DNA from: Casuarius casuarius
Taxonomy: Eukaryota > Chordata > Aves > Casuariiformes > Casuariidae
Assembly (NCBI GenBank): GCA_003342895.1
Contig: PTFA01000365.1
Span: 680,532-744,531, forward strand
Reading direction: 5' to 3'
DNA length: 64,000 nt
Positions within the stretch are counted from its first letter, which is position 1. Each line of letters begins with the position of its first letter. The notes under the pieces are model-generated. The model was given only the letters and a program-made list of their open reading frames with translations. It ran no database searches and was not told the origin of the DNA. Positions 34,701-54,221 of this stretch are shown piece after piece. The translations under genes and the position numbers were made by a program.

Positions 34701-36930
34701 GGAAACAACAATACGATCATCTATTCCAACATTATTAAAGGATCCTCCTCTGGTTCTGTAATCACAAGACATAAAAGGCTTCACTTGCATGTCAACTGCA
34801 AAATGCTCCAGAACACATGGACACAAATAATGTACGTGGCTGAGGATAATTTTGAAGTCAATGAAACACAGTACAGCAGATACAATGTGAACCTTACGTT
34901 TTATCGCACAGCATCTTTCTCACAGCCAGTGTATGACTCGCCCTACTATGTTGATATCAACCAGAATTTGTTCCTTGAAGCTTACCTTCACAGCTCCGAT
35001 TCAAATCTGGTGTTGTTTGTGGACACCTGTGTGGCATCTCCTGACCCCTATGATTTTACATCAGTGACCTATGATATAATCAGGAATGGGTAAGCTCTTT
35101 TGCAAAACAATTAAATACAGAACTAACATTGAAGTCTACATTTTTTAATGGAAGTTACAGTATGAACACAGTATAAACTGATACCAGCTTGTTATTAATT
35201 ATTGTAACTTGGATGGGAGGAATTGTTCATTGGGGAGAGGGGAGACTGACCCAGAATATAAAAAGGCTTAAAATGACATAGATTAGATGATCATAGACCA
35301 GTTACCTTGCAGGGAGGTAACATAGTGACGTGTCTCAGACAAGGGTAATTCACTTTCAGAAAAATGTGCATATGCTAGATATCTTGACGCATGACAGCTT
35401 GAGGGGGCATAACAGCTCAGTGCTGCCGAAGGGCATCTTGCTCTTCCTAATGCAGGTTCCTGGACCATGAGGTAGCCTCAGTGCTCGTCTGATAGCACAG
35501 CAAATCAGTTCAGCTCACTTAAATGGCAGGAAACTAACCCAGTTTAAAAAAAATAGAACCACCGCCAAGAGCAAAGGGGAATATTTGTATTGTTTGAACT
35601 CTTAGCAGGAGATTTTTTGCTGAATACAGGGTGCTTCCCTGAATAGTTAATCAGATCCATGGGAAGCTGGCACGCTTGCCAGTATGACTGCAAGCCTCTG
35701 GCAATGGGGTGAGGCTGAGCTGCATAGAGTGGAAAAAATATAGACATTTAGAAATGGGGTCCCCATCTTCATCATGTTTAAAATCTCTTTCCATGTTATA
35801 TGTCATATTCCATGTAAATAATGTACTGATTGCTGTGTCCATTCATGAGAGTTGATTTTTGTTTGTTTGTTTGTTTCGTTCTTTCTTTCTTTCTTTTCAG
35901 GTGTGTTAAGGATTCTACCTACACTAGATATTATTCACCATACAAGCACGTGGCCCGGTTTAAATTCAGTGCCTTCCAGTTTGTTCATAACTATCCATCT
36001 GTTTATCTGCGGTGTGAATTCGTGGTGTGCAGGGCCTATGACTATTCTTCCAGATGCTACCAAGGTTGTATTACTAGGTCCAAGAGAGAGGCAAGCTCTG
36101 CCCAAGAAAGAGTGAATGCTGTTGCTGGCCCAGTTCAGCTTTGGGAAGCTGATGCTGAGAATAGGAATGCTGGTAATTTAAAATAAGATTTTATGTCTCA
36201 TTTTGCAGATAATATCTTTGAATGCCAGTTTAAATCTGAGCAAAACTATGCTGCTGCTGGATTGCTAGCAGCTCTGGAATACATATTAGGAATGTGCTTA
36301 CTATCTAATGCCTGTTAATCATATTTCACATCCATTATCTTCACCAGCACATAATAAAAATACTAATTCAGCAGTTCTGCAGGGAGTCTGATGAGACATG
36401 GCACAGGCAGCTCTGTGGAATTCATCTCTGCCTGTAACTTGTACCTGCTATGTCTCCTCTAAAAAAGAAAAAAAGTCATTCTTAAAGCTTCCTTGACAAA
36501 TTTGCTATCTCTAAGCTCTTTGTTTGTTGTTCAGTTTCTTAATGTTAAAATTAGAATGTTTAAGTTGCAGTTTAACTTCTGCAGATAAACTCTGCTAATA
36601 TAAAGCTTGTTTGCATCTAGAGTACCCTAGATGAAACAGATTTAAAAAATCAGTTAAGCTCTAAATCTGATCTAGAATGCAATTTTTTCATTATCTGTCT
36701 TGGAAATAACAAGATGAGAGATCNCATGTAACCAGATTTCTGTCTCTTCGTTCCCAGAGCTGGACTCTTTTGGCGTCCAGGAGGACATGAATTCAACTCC
36801 TGCTCCAGCTGATATTTCTCACGCACCATTTATTATTGCTATCACGGCCCTGGCAGTTGCTGTTTTTACTCTTGTTGGGTTCCTTTTGAAACATAAACTG
36901 AAGAAACCAATTCCATACCAGATAATGTGA
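22641..36930 (+). CDS. DMBT1-like gene 1: CUB-CUB-ZP single-pass membrane protein
   Basis: Proposed exons: 22641-22704, 24269-24313, 26010-26057, [N gap], 27256-27409, 27968-28182, 28663-28701, 29493-29540, 29877-29924, 31946-32096, 32408-32619, 33849-34021, 34701-35089, 35901-36172 and 36758-36930. All phases agree and give 676 residues if nothing is hidden in the gap. Order: signal peptide (1-21), Ser/Thr/Pro linkers, CUB1 (about 53-175), three linkers, CUB2 (about 221-341), ZP (about 342-619), RSKR cleavage site, membrane helix, and cytoplasmic tail ending PYQIM. The ZP closely resembles DMBT1. CUB-CUB-ZP-TM is also the CUZD1 plan, so either name is arguable. No SRCR is visible; one could lie in the gap. 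The linker at 24269 is the least certain exon. Confidence 0.82.
24269..24313 (+). CDS. Gene 1 putative linker exon
   Basis: This 45-base phase 1-1 segment follows GTCTGCAG and precedes GTAACT. It encodes VWTYTI, one ambiguous residue, then SPTDLPST. The splice signals and frame fit and the Ser/Thr/Pro content matches other linkers, but it has no close counterpart, so it is tentative. Confidence 0.4.
25813..26055 (+). repeat. Intragenic duplication unit A (linker exon plus upstream intron)
   Basis: This stretch recurs at 29662-29922 with roughly 85-90% identity by eye. It includes AGGAGAAGCCTGCTGGGGTC, a poly-pyrimidine tract and the ETTSTP linker exon. Gene 1 has therefore grown by internal duplication. 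Confidence 0.85.
26010..26057 (+). CDS. Gene 1 linker exon, ETTSTP type
   Basis: This 48-base phase 1-1 exon between TCCTCTGGAAG and GTGGGC encodes [16 protein letters not shown], a mucin-like O-glycosylation candidate. It is a duplicate of the exon at 29877-29924. Such spacers correspond to the SRCR-interspersed domains of DMBT1. Confidence 0.7.
26197..27106. other. Assembly gap (910 Ns) inside gene 1
   Basis: There is no sequence here. The flanks, 26155-26196 and 27107-27201, are identical to 28816-28857 and 28865-28959. In that second copy they are separated by only seven bases including one N. The gap length is therefore doubtful, and any SRCR exon here is unproven. Confidence 0.95.
27256..28182 (+). 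CDS. Gene 1 CUB domain 1 (two exons)
   Basis: Exons 27256-27409 and 27968-28182 join in phase 2. They encode CGG, an ambiguous residue, then [41 protein letters not shown] and [11 protein letters not shown]. The four CUB cysteines are accounted for if the TGN codon at 28050-28052 is Cys. FDAIEVYDG carries the acidic residues of calcium-binding CUBs. The exons are much richer in G+C than the CUB2 exons of the same gene. Ns at 27261, 27264, 27276, 27393, 28052 and 28113 leave several residues unread. Confidence 0.85.
28185..28620 (+). repeat. Intragenic duplicated intron segment, copy A
   Basis: The intron after CUB1 aligns by eye with 30388-30865, including GCCAGCTTTGTGAATCCAGC and CCTTCTTGCCCGACTGCCAG. 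The second copy follows a linker exon rather than a CUB pair. Confidence 0.8.
28663..28701 (+). CDS. Gene 1 linker exon, GSPSST type
   Basis: This 39-base phase 1-1 exon lies between CATTGCCAG and GTAGGT. It encodes [13 protein letters not shown] and resembles the first linker of gene 2 (GSTTSTHVMST) in sequence and borders. Confidence 0.6.
28816..28971 (+). repeat. GC-rich intronic block duplicated across the gap
   Basis: This copy is identical to the two flanks of the N gap over 42 plus 95 bases, then diverges. It has a single N at 28858, exactly where the other copy turns into the gap. It is intronic in both places. Confidence 0.9.
29493..29540 (+). CDS. Gene 1 linker exon, ELTSTP type
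   Basis: This 48-base phase 1-1 exon between TTTCTCTAG and GTGAGA encodes [16 protein letters not shown], a Thr/Pro-rich spacer of the same length as its neighbours. Confidence 0.7.
29662..29922 (+). repeat. Intragenic duplication unit B
   Basis: This is the counterpart of 25813-26055. A further partial echo of its start (29641-29674) occurs at 30260-30293, with 31 of 34 bases equal by eye. Confidence 0.85.
29877..29924 (+). CDS. Gene 1 linker exon, ETTSTP type, second copy
   Basis: This 48-base phase 1-1 exon after CTCTGGAAG and before GTAAGT encodes [16 protein letters not shown]. It splices in frame to CUB2. Confidence 0.72.
30388..30865 (+). repeat. Intragenic duplicated intron segment, copy B
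   Basis: This is the divergent copy of 28185-28620. It starts about 460 bases after a linker exon, with no CUB exons between, so the CUB pair was lost from or never present in this unit. Confidence 0.75.
31946..32619 (+). CDS. Gene 1 CUB domain 2 (two exons)
   Basis: Exons 31946-32096 and 32408-32619 encode [53 protein letters not shown] and [17 protein letters not shown]. All four CUB cysteines and the YVEVYDGP calcium-site motif are present. It is closer to the CUB of gene 2 than to CUB1 of its own gene. Confidence 0.92.
33849..36172 (+). CDS. Gene 1 zona pellucida (ZP) domain, three exons
   Basis: Exons 33849-34021, 34701-35089 and 35901-36172 have the same lengths as those of gene 2. 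Motifs include [84 protein letters not shown] and [22 protein letters not shown] domains polymerise into extracellular filaments. ITRSKR (RSKR codons 36076-36087) is a furin-type consensus cleavage site just after ZP-C, as expected for secreted or filament-forming ZP proteins. Confidence 0.95.
35861..35897 (+). repeat. (GTTT)n-(CTTT)n run forming a splice tract
   Basis: GTTTGTTTGTTTGTTT followed by CTTTCTTTCTTTC ends in TTTTCAG, the acceptor of the third ZP exon of gene 1. The microsatellite doubles as the polypyrimidine tract. Confidence 0.85.
36758..36930 (+). CDS. Gene 1 last exon: membrane helix and YQIM tail
   Basis: The exon encodes a short juxtamembrane stretch, a hydrophobic helix ([20 protein letters not shown]), a basic stop-transfer KHKLKK and the C-terminus PIPYQIM before TGA (36928-36930). 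YQIM fits the YXXPhi sorting signal and is shared with gene 2. Confidence 0.92.
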
Positions 36931-38002
36931 GACCTGATAACACAGGTAATTGGATGGAAAAAACTTGCATTGAGTAATTTCCTTGACAACTCAAGATTCA
37001 AATCCAAGCTTGAAAGGCCTTTTGTGGTGATGGGTCATCTCATGGAAAGAGATGGGCTTGAGCATAGGAACCCCAAAGAAGCCAAAAGACGAGGAAAAGT
37101 TTTCAGCCCAGTAACAACCCTCTAATCAGTTAGTTGCCACCTACAATGTTAGGCTCGCAAACATTAATGCCATGTCTGACTCATCAGCTTCCTCCTCTCA
37201 AACTGAATATCTTGACTCTGCTCGTTAAAAATACAGCGTGGGTTGTCGGGAGCCCACATGGCCAGTTCTTGCTCTGCACCAAACCTGAGTTTGTTTCCAG
37301 TTTCCTCAGATGTAAAGTAAGATCAACAATCCGTCCTTTCTGTAGGGGAGCTATGAGTACATCACACAACGCATGCTGCATGATACTCAGTACTAGAGGC
37401 CATCTAAGTATCTCTGAAAGACATTTTGTTGCATCTCTATAGGGAATCTCAATGTGATGCAATATATGTATTTCAATTCACCATTCATGCAGAGCTAGCA
37501 CCTTTTAAAATGCTGGATAATGGTTTCTGTTTCCACTACAGTTGGTATTAATAGACAAAATACTTGAATGCAAGTACCATTGTATCTCCTAAGCCTTTTT
37601 TTAAGTCCTGTTTTCTACCATTTCAAATATTCTGAGATGGAGATTAAATGTTGCATGGCATAATGAAATGTTTCATGTGGAGGGGTTTCTATGCAGCCAA
37701 AAATACCTGAACAATCATGCACTACTGGAAGAAATACAAAAATGCCTCTTTCAATTGTATATGGATCCTCATACATAATGCTTGAATGTTCTGTGACTGG
37801 TTCTTTAAGGAGGTCTTTCTTACTGAAGAAAACATAGTAGATTTGAACTATTTCCAGTTGTGGCTGATTTCCAATACAAATTAATCTATATGATTACAAG
37901 ATCAGGAAGCAAATGTTTCTAGTGCGATATTTCTGCTTTAATTCCTGCAAGTGTCTCTGCATTTGAACTCAAAGTTTTGCTGTCTTGAAGAGCATCATGT
38001 GT

Positions 38003-38008
38003 AATAAA
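38003..38008 (+). terminator. Gene 1 polyadenylation signal AATAAA
   Basis: GTGTAATAAAGATATTTTTCC lies 1.07 kb after the stop codon and is followed by a GT-rich TGTTGTGT near 38030. This is a plausible end of the gene 1 transcript. Confidence 0.6.
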
Positions 38009-41000
38009 GATATTTTTCCAAGCAACATGTTGTGTATTTATGGGATCTCCTGCAAGAACACAGGAACATCATATACTTGGGGTCTGTAAATATCCAGGCA
38101 GATCTTATTTGTGGTCCAGATCTGCTGTTAGATCAGCCCTGTCTTATGTCTATGACTTACTGGCTAAGTCACTCACCTCTGAAAAATTTATACAAATCCT
38201 TATTATCCTATTACCATGATAATATAATTATTGTTACAGCCTAGCATGGCACTTCACTCCCAAACAAAAGCAATTTCAGAAAACAGCTTCAAAGTTCCAT
38301 GTCTGTTTTTCTTTATGGCCAATGAATAAGGTCAAATGAAGTCGCTATAATTTTTTTTTTAGGAAGTGGCATAGCTCTGCCTCATGTGAAGCAAAGGTGT
38401 AAATTCATCTAGCTGCATTTCTGCAGGAGGAAGAACAACTAGCAACAGCAACAAGAGAAACTCACTAGAGCTAATGGTGTCTTCCAAAGCAGTGCAGTAT
38501 TCAGTGGGTGACAAATATCTGGAAGCCCTAGGATAGAAAAGCAGAGGGGTCAGTTCAAAAGTGCCTGGCTACATCATCCAACTCCGGGCTGCAAAATCCC
38601 AGGCTTCTCCTCAGTGCACAGCACAGCACCTCTGGGTCAGGGCCCTGGGGGTTGCAGAGGTGGCCTGGCAGCTAACCATTGCACAAAAGGTCTGCAGTCA
38701 TCAGTGGGCTTCATCATTCAGAGCACTTCATCGAAGAGGTGCTTTGCCGTGATGTTTCTGGAACCTGTGTTAATGTCCTTTAGTCCTGAGTTGCGCATGA
38801 TTCAGACTGGCTCTGGACTGTGGCCAAGGCAAAGGAGGGTAGATTTCAATGACTGCTTTCAGGGCAGCCCCACCTGAATCAATAGACCTTTGGTACCTTT
38901 ATTGCAACATTCAGAAGCTTAGAAAAGTGAAGCAAACAAAGCCATGACTTTCATTATCCTTAAGGCTGATCTGCTTAGGTATAATAGGATGAAGAANCTG
39001 TAAAGGGGCAAACAAAGTACCGTCACGGCCCTCCTGCTTTTGGAGTGTGTTCAAAGCTTCCAAAAGGAAGAAGTGTAGGTCTGACTTCACTGTCTTTTCA
39101 ATTATTACTTTGATAAGGAAATTGCGCAGAGCTGTGGAAATTGTTCTGTGGCATGTTTCTGATAGGGAAGAGGACTACAAGGGTGAGATCTATGTGGTGA
39201 ACTGAACTGGGTGAAAGTTTAATGATTCACAAGTTTACTTAACGTTTAAGACCAAGGTATGTAAAGCAGCTAAAGGGTTGTAACAATTTGTTATGAAATC
39301 ACACCTATGTAATTGCAGTAGAACCCTAAATCAAAGAAGACCTTACCTTTACAATTCCAACAAAACTATTACATAGGAGGACTCAATATGCCCCAAATTT
39401 TCCCCTCTCTTAAATTCTGGTGAATGAATAGAAAAGATATGAGCATCACTACAGCCATACTGTCATACTGAGATCTCACCCTTCTTTATCTATATGAGCT
39501 GAGTCTCCTCCACCTGTATTAAATCTTGAATTTTAGGTCAAGTGGTATAGTCATTAAAGTGCACTTAGTAAATACAAATAACGGTTGTTAATAACCAACC
39601 CTTAACATGTCATCGCCTCGTCTTTTTTCATCATTCTTTCCTTATGAGTTCTGACAATTNTCCTTTGAAAAAGCTTATGTTAGTATTTATTGCTCTTTCT
39701 AGGCTTTTTGTCAGTTCAATAAAAGCCTCTATCATTATTAGTCTTAGCTCAGGTTCTTGGTTCAAAACTACACCAATCTTCCTACACAATGGGGTGACAG
39801 CTACGAAGTGAACACTGGAACAAGTCAATGGCTATTGTCTTTTTTTAGGGGATGACTCACATTCTTATGACAAGGCAGAGTAGATTCTTTGTACTCATAT
39901 GAACCAGGGAGTTCTTTTTCCCAGACACCCTAAAGAAGGACAAAGCAAAAGGCAGNTTCTGCACAGTGAAATCCTCAGGATAAAAACATAGATCTTAGAG
40001 AGGATGTATGAGACTCTTGTAAGAGATAACTTGCAAAAACAAACCAGAATCTTTTTAGAATATTTTAAATATTTGTATAAACTTGCACTGCTCTTGGATC
40101 ATATTTGTTGAGTTTAAAATCAATCTAACAAAACGATATCAGCAAAAAACATATGAAGGTATTTCATGTCACTTCACTTTGTTAAAGACCCTTAAGGTGT
40201 CTCCATCACTTTTTTTTGTTTGTTTTGAGAGAGAAATAGAACAATACAAAATACTTATGTAACAAGGATAATGTTCACAAGGTCCAAGGGACTGCTTGAG
40301 GCAGCTAAGCCTTACCTGGCCTTTTCAACAAGCTGCAAGCACATGGGCATCCGGCTAATGTGACTCAGCTGATAAGCTGTTCCTGGCCAATGCTTGGCCA
40401 TACATTATGGTACAGCCAGCTGCTAGGCTTCTTCTTTATACTTTGCTGTTATTTATGTTATGGTAGAGCATGGTCTGGACCCAACTGAGCAGACCTTTCT
40501 GTGTTTTCTCTTCACACCAATGCATAAGAACAAAACCTTCTCCTGCCTGGCACCAATATGGCTGTGCCCCAGTTGTGCTGGGCTCTATAGAAATGCATAG
40601 CATAATCTGTTTTGGCCTTTGGAAGTTTTCTCTCTCATCTTGAGGTGTGCTACCCTCAGTGCACACCTTTGATGTGAAATGTATGAATTGAGGGCATCAG
40701 CTGAGCAGTAAGCATTTCAGCAAATATCTTCATAATGGGTTAGAGAAATGTAATTGGAGGCCTGATCTTGCAGAGATACTTGCAGACACTTAACTACCCN
40801 GAATGTTTCCAAAGATTTCAGGAGACTATTCATAATAGAAAAGTTATGCACATAGTTTTTAAACACTTGCAAAGTTTTGTGGCTTGATATAATGACCCAG
40901 CTTCGTCCCAGTTAAGCACATAAAGTAGTGCAAAATATAACACAACAATATATGTGTAAAGTTGACTCCGTTAATGATGTGGCAAAAATCACTAACTTCT

Positions 41001-41419
41001 TTTACTAGACAATGCCTGGTAATTACGCAGAAATGACTGGGTGGGAAGGGTTGGGTAGCTGCATTTACCATTGCTTGTCCATTTAACAAAGACAATGCTT
41101 CTGTGGTCTTACAGAGTATCATATATAAGACATCCCTCAAATTTTTAATGAGCAATTTTAATAAGAAATGATGTGCCCAGTTGGATGGAAAGAAAAAAAA
41201 AGAGAGAGAGATGGAGCATTCTGTACTCTCTCTTGCTGCATTGATGTTTCAGGGATAATAAAAAGTACAGGTCATAAAACTAAGCCATGTTGGGCTGGAT
41301 ATTGGGACAAAGATAGGAAGAAAAATTAAGGGGGGGGGGTTGAAAATTTTGCTGCAGATTTGGCTACTAAAAATACACATTCCTAAGTCAACCTACACAG
41401 GAAAGAAAATTGGAAACAT

Positions 41420-41510
41420 GCTCTAGGTGACCCTGCTTGAGCAGGGTGGGGGTTGGACTAGATGATCTCCAGAGGTCCCTTCCAACCTCAATTTTTCTGT
41501 GATTTTTTTG
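41420..41510 (+). mobile_element. CR1 LINE 3' end
   Basis: GACCCTGCTTGAGCAGGG, GTTGGACTAGATGATCTCCA and GAGGTCCCTTCCAACCTCAA are the hallmark 3' end of CR1, the dominant avian LINE. It is a truncated copy. Confidence 0.9.
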
Positions 41511-44236
41511 GATGATGAAAGCTACCATCAGATATTTAGGGTGAAGAAGAAGTCCTTGACAAAGATATCATAGTTGTGGTGAAGGAATTGATTTTAAATA
41601 CTTTCCTGAAGTTCACGAGGTCATCAAAAGGCGGGATGGTTCAGAAATATGCTATTGTTGTCATGTTGTGAGAGTGAAGAGAGAAATATTGAAGCCAGTG
41701 GTGACCAGATCTGGAAATGCAGTCTTGAAAGGAGCTGGAATGGTTAAAAGCATTTAGACAGGATAATTGTAACTTTCTATAGGAGGACTTGTCATGTATA
41801 AGTTTGTATCAGCTGTAAAGGACCATAAAAGTTAAGCAATATGTTAGGAGCAGATTGGTGCTGGGCAATAATCACTGTAAAACTGCTAAATGACTGATTT
41901 CCTTCTCTGTATGTTATATTGAAATACTCTTTCACACAGAAAGAAATGTGCATTACTTCCCTGTGTACCTTCCTCACATTTATAGTTAAATCACATAGCA
42001 TGCAGCTGTGGTGCAAAACCTTGATGGACTTTCTCCATTTTAAGAGCAGGTGGCTTTTCACGCAGCTAGCTGTTCTGCACATGAAACAATTATTTTCCTT
42101 GAGCAATTCCCCTTGGCAGCTCCCAGCATCAGCTTTCTTCCTGTTAGTCCTTCTGCTTTGAAGGAAAGGTGAAGGTCAGAGAACGAAGGAGAACAGATAG
42201 TAACACAAAAGAGAGTTGTGAGTCTTGGAGCCAAGTTGCCTTCTCTGCTCACACCACCTCTTTCTGTAGCCAGCTGACTCATCCTCCACACATCTGATCA
42301 ATTTGGTCTTGGCAAAGCTAAGAAAGAAAAGTAGTGGAGTTACTTGAAGACTACCATGCTTCCTTCTAAAAACTAAGGGAGATTTGAGTAAAGGAGTAGA
42401 AAAATAGGCCGAAGAGGGAGAGCCAGGTTTGAGGGTCAGATACAAAGTGGTGGGGAAGGATACAGCTGAAGTGTCATGTAAGACAGAAGCTAATGTGGAA
42501 GCTAATATAGCCCATGAGAAGCATTCACCTGGGTTGTACTCACACTTTTTTCAGAAGACCCTTCAAGTGTAGGCTCTTCTGACCCTTCAAGACCTTCATT
42601 CATTATGTGACTAAAATGCACAGGTATCATGTTGCGAGAGGAGTGCAGGCCTGGTCAAATGATGGAAGCGTGCAAGGGCTGGCTTGGATCCCTGAAGACT
42701 GCTTTTATATCCTGCATCCCAGACATATCACTGGAAGAGAGCCATGCCATGTGTTCCCAGAATGTCTCTGTTGGAGATGGTGACCCATCCTGGCAAAAGA
42801 ACTGGCAACTACAAATGTAAGAAGTTCTTTAAAGTTGCCATGAATTTAACCTGGTTTTTGGTTTGATTCATGCATTGCCCTCAGATACACTTCACTTTAA
42901 AAATGGCATTTCTAATTGCTGTTGCACAAAGATCTCTTTTCATGAGCCTTTTTTTCAGTCTGGGGATCACTAGAGAGTTGTTCGGTATGATTAGTGGCTA
43001 CTTCTGTGTCTCGTTGAAGTAGGTTATCAAAGTGGCATGGCATTTATTTCTGTTTCCTGACACAAGTCCAGTTCTGTGGCAAAGCTGGTCAAGCCAGGAG
43101 GTTTGGAACTGGCTCAGCAGATATTGCAGGAAGCCTCACAGAACGCACATATCCAAGAACATATGAATTAAGTACGAGCACTGTGAAATTCTGCTTAGCC
43201 ATTGGCTAGGTGTTGCCAGTCACCTCTTCCGTACTTCATCCTGCTTTTGCAGGAGATTTTTCAGTCTTACCTGATACATCAGGCCCAATGGGGGAGGTGC
43301 AAGCTGAGCAGTGGACAGAAATTAGAGATCTTAAAAGAATTCAAAGCCTGANGTAGGGAAGAAAAAACACTCTAAAGTACCCAATACGGCTGTGCCCAGA
43401 TTTCAAATGCAACTGTACATCCATGGTATTAGGGAGAACTGAGAGTCACCAACCACTGGAGGTAACGATGAAGTTATATACAATCCAAAACTAGGCCATT
43501 GATTTTTCTGATTCAGACAGAAAGAATAAGTTCAGAATGGAGAACACCATTCAAGAAACAGGATGTTGCTGTAAACTCTGGCTTTGGAACGTCTTTAGCT
43601 TTTCCAGACTTGTTTTAATAAACACCTGAAATCCAACAGAAGATACCCTGAGTTAACTGATACTGACTTTCTTAGACCTTCTTTTGGTTCCAAATACCTG
43701 ACGGTTTTTGTGTTATGATAACACATANACAATTCCAGGTATTCTGGTTTAATGATGCATGGTCAAGAGCCAAGGCAGTGCTTTCACTTCCTGGCTTATG
43801 TCAGAACTGCAACGGCCTCCTGATATGTTATCAAGAATGCAGCTTCTTACACCTGGTGATTTACAGGTTTTATGGTACTATATTTTGCAGCAAACTTCCT
43901 GCTGCTGTGATTTCAGTATTTGAATGCAGTAAAAAGGAGATGTAAACTAAGGGGGACTTTGTACAGAGGATGCTGGCAGTTTAGCAGCTTCGAATAAAAG
44001 GTTTGTGTTATCAAACCTGAAGACATGAGTGCTTATGTAAGTTAAAAAATGTTGACTAGAAATGTCAAAAATGCACTGGGAAACTGGGATGGGGTGAGGT
44101 AAAAAGACCCAGGAATTCTGACAACCAAGTTTGTATTGAAGAACCATGCTAGCAGATTTCATTACTGTGGATAAACTTACCACAGAGTATTTAGTCTCTT
44201 CTGGTTTTGAGTTGTCATCCATAAATTTTCTATTCA

Positions 44237-44762
44237 TCGAATCAAAGAACAGTTGAGGTTGGAAGGGGCATCTGGAGATCATCTAGTCCAACCTCCCTTG
44301 CCAATTGGATATTACTGAGAAAAGTGGCTCCATCTTCTTTACCCCCTCCCATCAGGTATTTATACACGTTGATAAGACCCCACCCAGAGCCTTCTCTTAT
44401 TGATGCTAAACAATCCCAGCTCTCTCAGCCTCTCCTTGTATGCCACATGCTCAAGTCCTTTAACATCTTTCTGACCCTTGACTGGACTTGCTCCAGTGTG
44501 TCCATGTCTCTTGTACTGGGGAGCCCAGCAGTGGACCCAGCACTCCAGATGTGGCCTCACCAGTGCTGAGCGGAGGGGAAGGATCACCTCCCTCGACCTG
44601 CTGGCAACGCTCCGCCTAATGCAGCCCGGGTTGCCACTGGCCTTCTATGCTGCAAGGGCACATTGCTGGCTCACATTCAGCTTGCTGTCCACCAGGACCC
44701 CCAGGTCCTTTTCTGTCAAGTTGCTTTCCAGCTGATTGGCTCCCTTGGTCAGTACAAAATTC
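44237..44762 (-). mobile_element. CR1 LINE 3' fragment, minus strand
   Basis: It starts with the reverse complement of the CR1 3' end (GTTGAGGTTGGAAGGGGCAT, GGAGATCATCTAGTCCAACC). About 450 bases of typical CR1 follow, including AGATGTGGCCTCACCAGTGC and CACCAGGACCCCCAGGTCC. The coding part is broken. Confidence 0.92.
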
Positions 44763-45551
44763 TTATTTTTCAAGAATTTAGAGGAAGGAATATGATCCCA
44801 TAACCTCTTCTCACTTAGTCAGTCACAATGTGTGATTGCTCTACTGAGCACATGGTATTGGTTTTGCTCTTGCCAGGAAGTTAGAAACAGTAGAATTGTG
44901 AATGGCAACATTCATGCTTGTTTCTTAATTAACATATGGATACAATTGGTTGTATTTACCATTGTCCTCCTATTTTTCCTCTTCTCAGTGACTGCTTTCA
45001 CAGCTTCTGAGTCTGTCTCTGTACTCTTGCCTTTGCCTCTCCTTCCTCTACTTTAATGCTGTGAGCCTTTGCAAAAGAGGACTGCCTATTTCCTTTATCT
45101 CTAGACAGAAACTGCACTTTGCTGCAGCAGGAAGTGGGAATATGCCAGTGGGAATCATGAGTTATTACACCAACTATTGCAGTTTAATTGCTGCCTGGAT
45201 CATTTTAGTCAAAATAGAAAGAGAGGTGGGGCCTGGATGAACCGTAGTCAACTGAAAATTAGGGCAACAGTTGGCCTGTTTCTAGCTGTCCTCTCTTTTC
45301 CTCGTCACATGAGGAGGAACAATAGAAGTGCAATATAGTGGCTCCAGCAAAGAGAATAGCAGGACAGGATAATGGGCTGTCGTGCCCTAAGCAATCTAAA
45401 ATCACGTTAAGACTTCACGTAAACCACTGAGGAGTTCAGTATGACTTTTGATTTTACTTCAACTCATACTTCTTTCCCCTTTTCTAAGCTTTGTGATTCA
45501 AAGGATTGAAGAAGCTTTATAGGCAATTTCTTTTGAGGAGCATAGCCAGTA

Positions 45552-45870
45552 TATTGAGGAAAGCGATTATTCCTCTTTACTTGGTATTCGTTAGACATCA
45601 TCTACAATACTGTGGTTTTGGGCCCCACAGTACAAGGAAGACATTGCCAAAGTGAAGCTAGCTCAGCGGAGGATAGTTACGAGGGTAGTTAAGCATGGGA
45701 CCAGGTTGCCCAGAGATACTATGAAATCTCTGTTCTTGGAGGTTTTGAAGACTGGACTGGACAAAGCTATATGCAACCTGTTCTGAATTCAGTGTTGGCC
45801 CAGGTTTGAATGGAAAGTTGGATTAGAGGTATCCAAAGGTTCCTTCCAATAAAGATTCCAAGAAACCACT
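45552..45870 (+). mobile_element. Degenerate CR1 fragment
   Basis: GGGACCAGGTTGCCCAGAGA, TTGGAGGTTTTGAAGACTGG and GACTGGACAAAGC, ending near AAGGTTCCTTCCA, follow the order of the CR1 3' region with many changes. It is an old copy. Confidence 0.75.
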
Positions 45871-46280
45871 GATTACTCTGATGTGCTATTGACAAGCAAT
45901 AGGGAAACATGCTTGTAATTGCAGGAGGAAGCTATCAGAAATTTAAACATTTATGAGACCAGGGTTGTCTGCTGAAGGGTCTCTTGGAAAGCTTGCTNTG
46001 AGTTTACTGCCTCACCTTGCAACACCTTTCAGAGTCTCTGTCTAATAAGTCACAAGCTACAAGCAGCAGATAAAAAAAACCAAATTGAGATGGTTGGGGT
46101 GCAGAAGCATTTAGGTCCACCAGTGTGATTCTAAAGGTAATAACAGGCCTGCACACAAGTCAAAACTGCAGTTGAGATAATTTGCAGCAATAGGGGTAGC
46201 ACAAGTTTTCCAGGAAACTGAAACTTATTGTTCATGTATTATCTTTCCGTAAAGATTGAGATGTCATAAAAATGTTGGAT

Positions 46281-46428
46281 AAGGAATCAAACATAACTTG
46301 AGTCATGATTGTAAAAATGCATTTTATAATGATGCATTTTTCAGAGAGACTGACCTTGGGAGCTGCACTCCTTTGGAGGTGTGGAGTATAAATTCCAGTG
46401 CTCTGCTTTGTTGGCAGCTCTGGACAAC
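46281..46428 (+). promoter_or_regulatory. DMBT1-like gene 2 promoter with TATA box
   Basis: TATAAATTCCAGTG begins at 46387, 42 bases before ATG. AAGGAATCAAACAT at 46281, 106 bases before TATA, is a weaker echo of the upstream element of genes 1 and 3. The leader CTGCTTTGTTGGCAGCTC is a diverged match to those of genes 1 and 3. Confidence 0.7.

Positions 46429-54221
<7,793 letters not shown>

Larger units (their letters stand above)
38030..46270. other. Intergenic region between DMBT1-like genes 1 and 2
   Basis: No gene was recognised in about 8.2 kb. CR1 fragments lie at 41420-41510, 44237-44762 and 45552-45870. The remaining open frames are short and match no family I know. Confidence 0.65.
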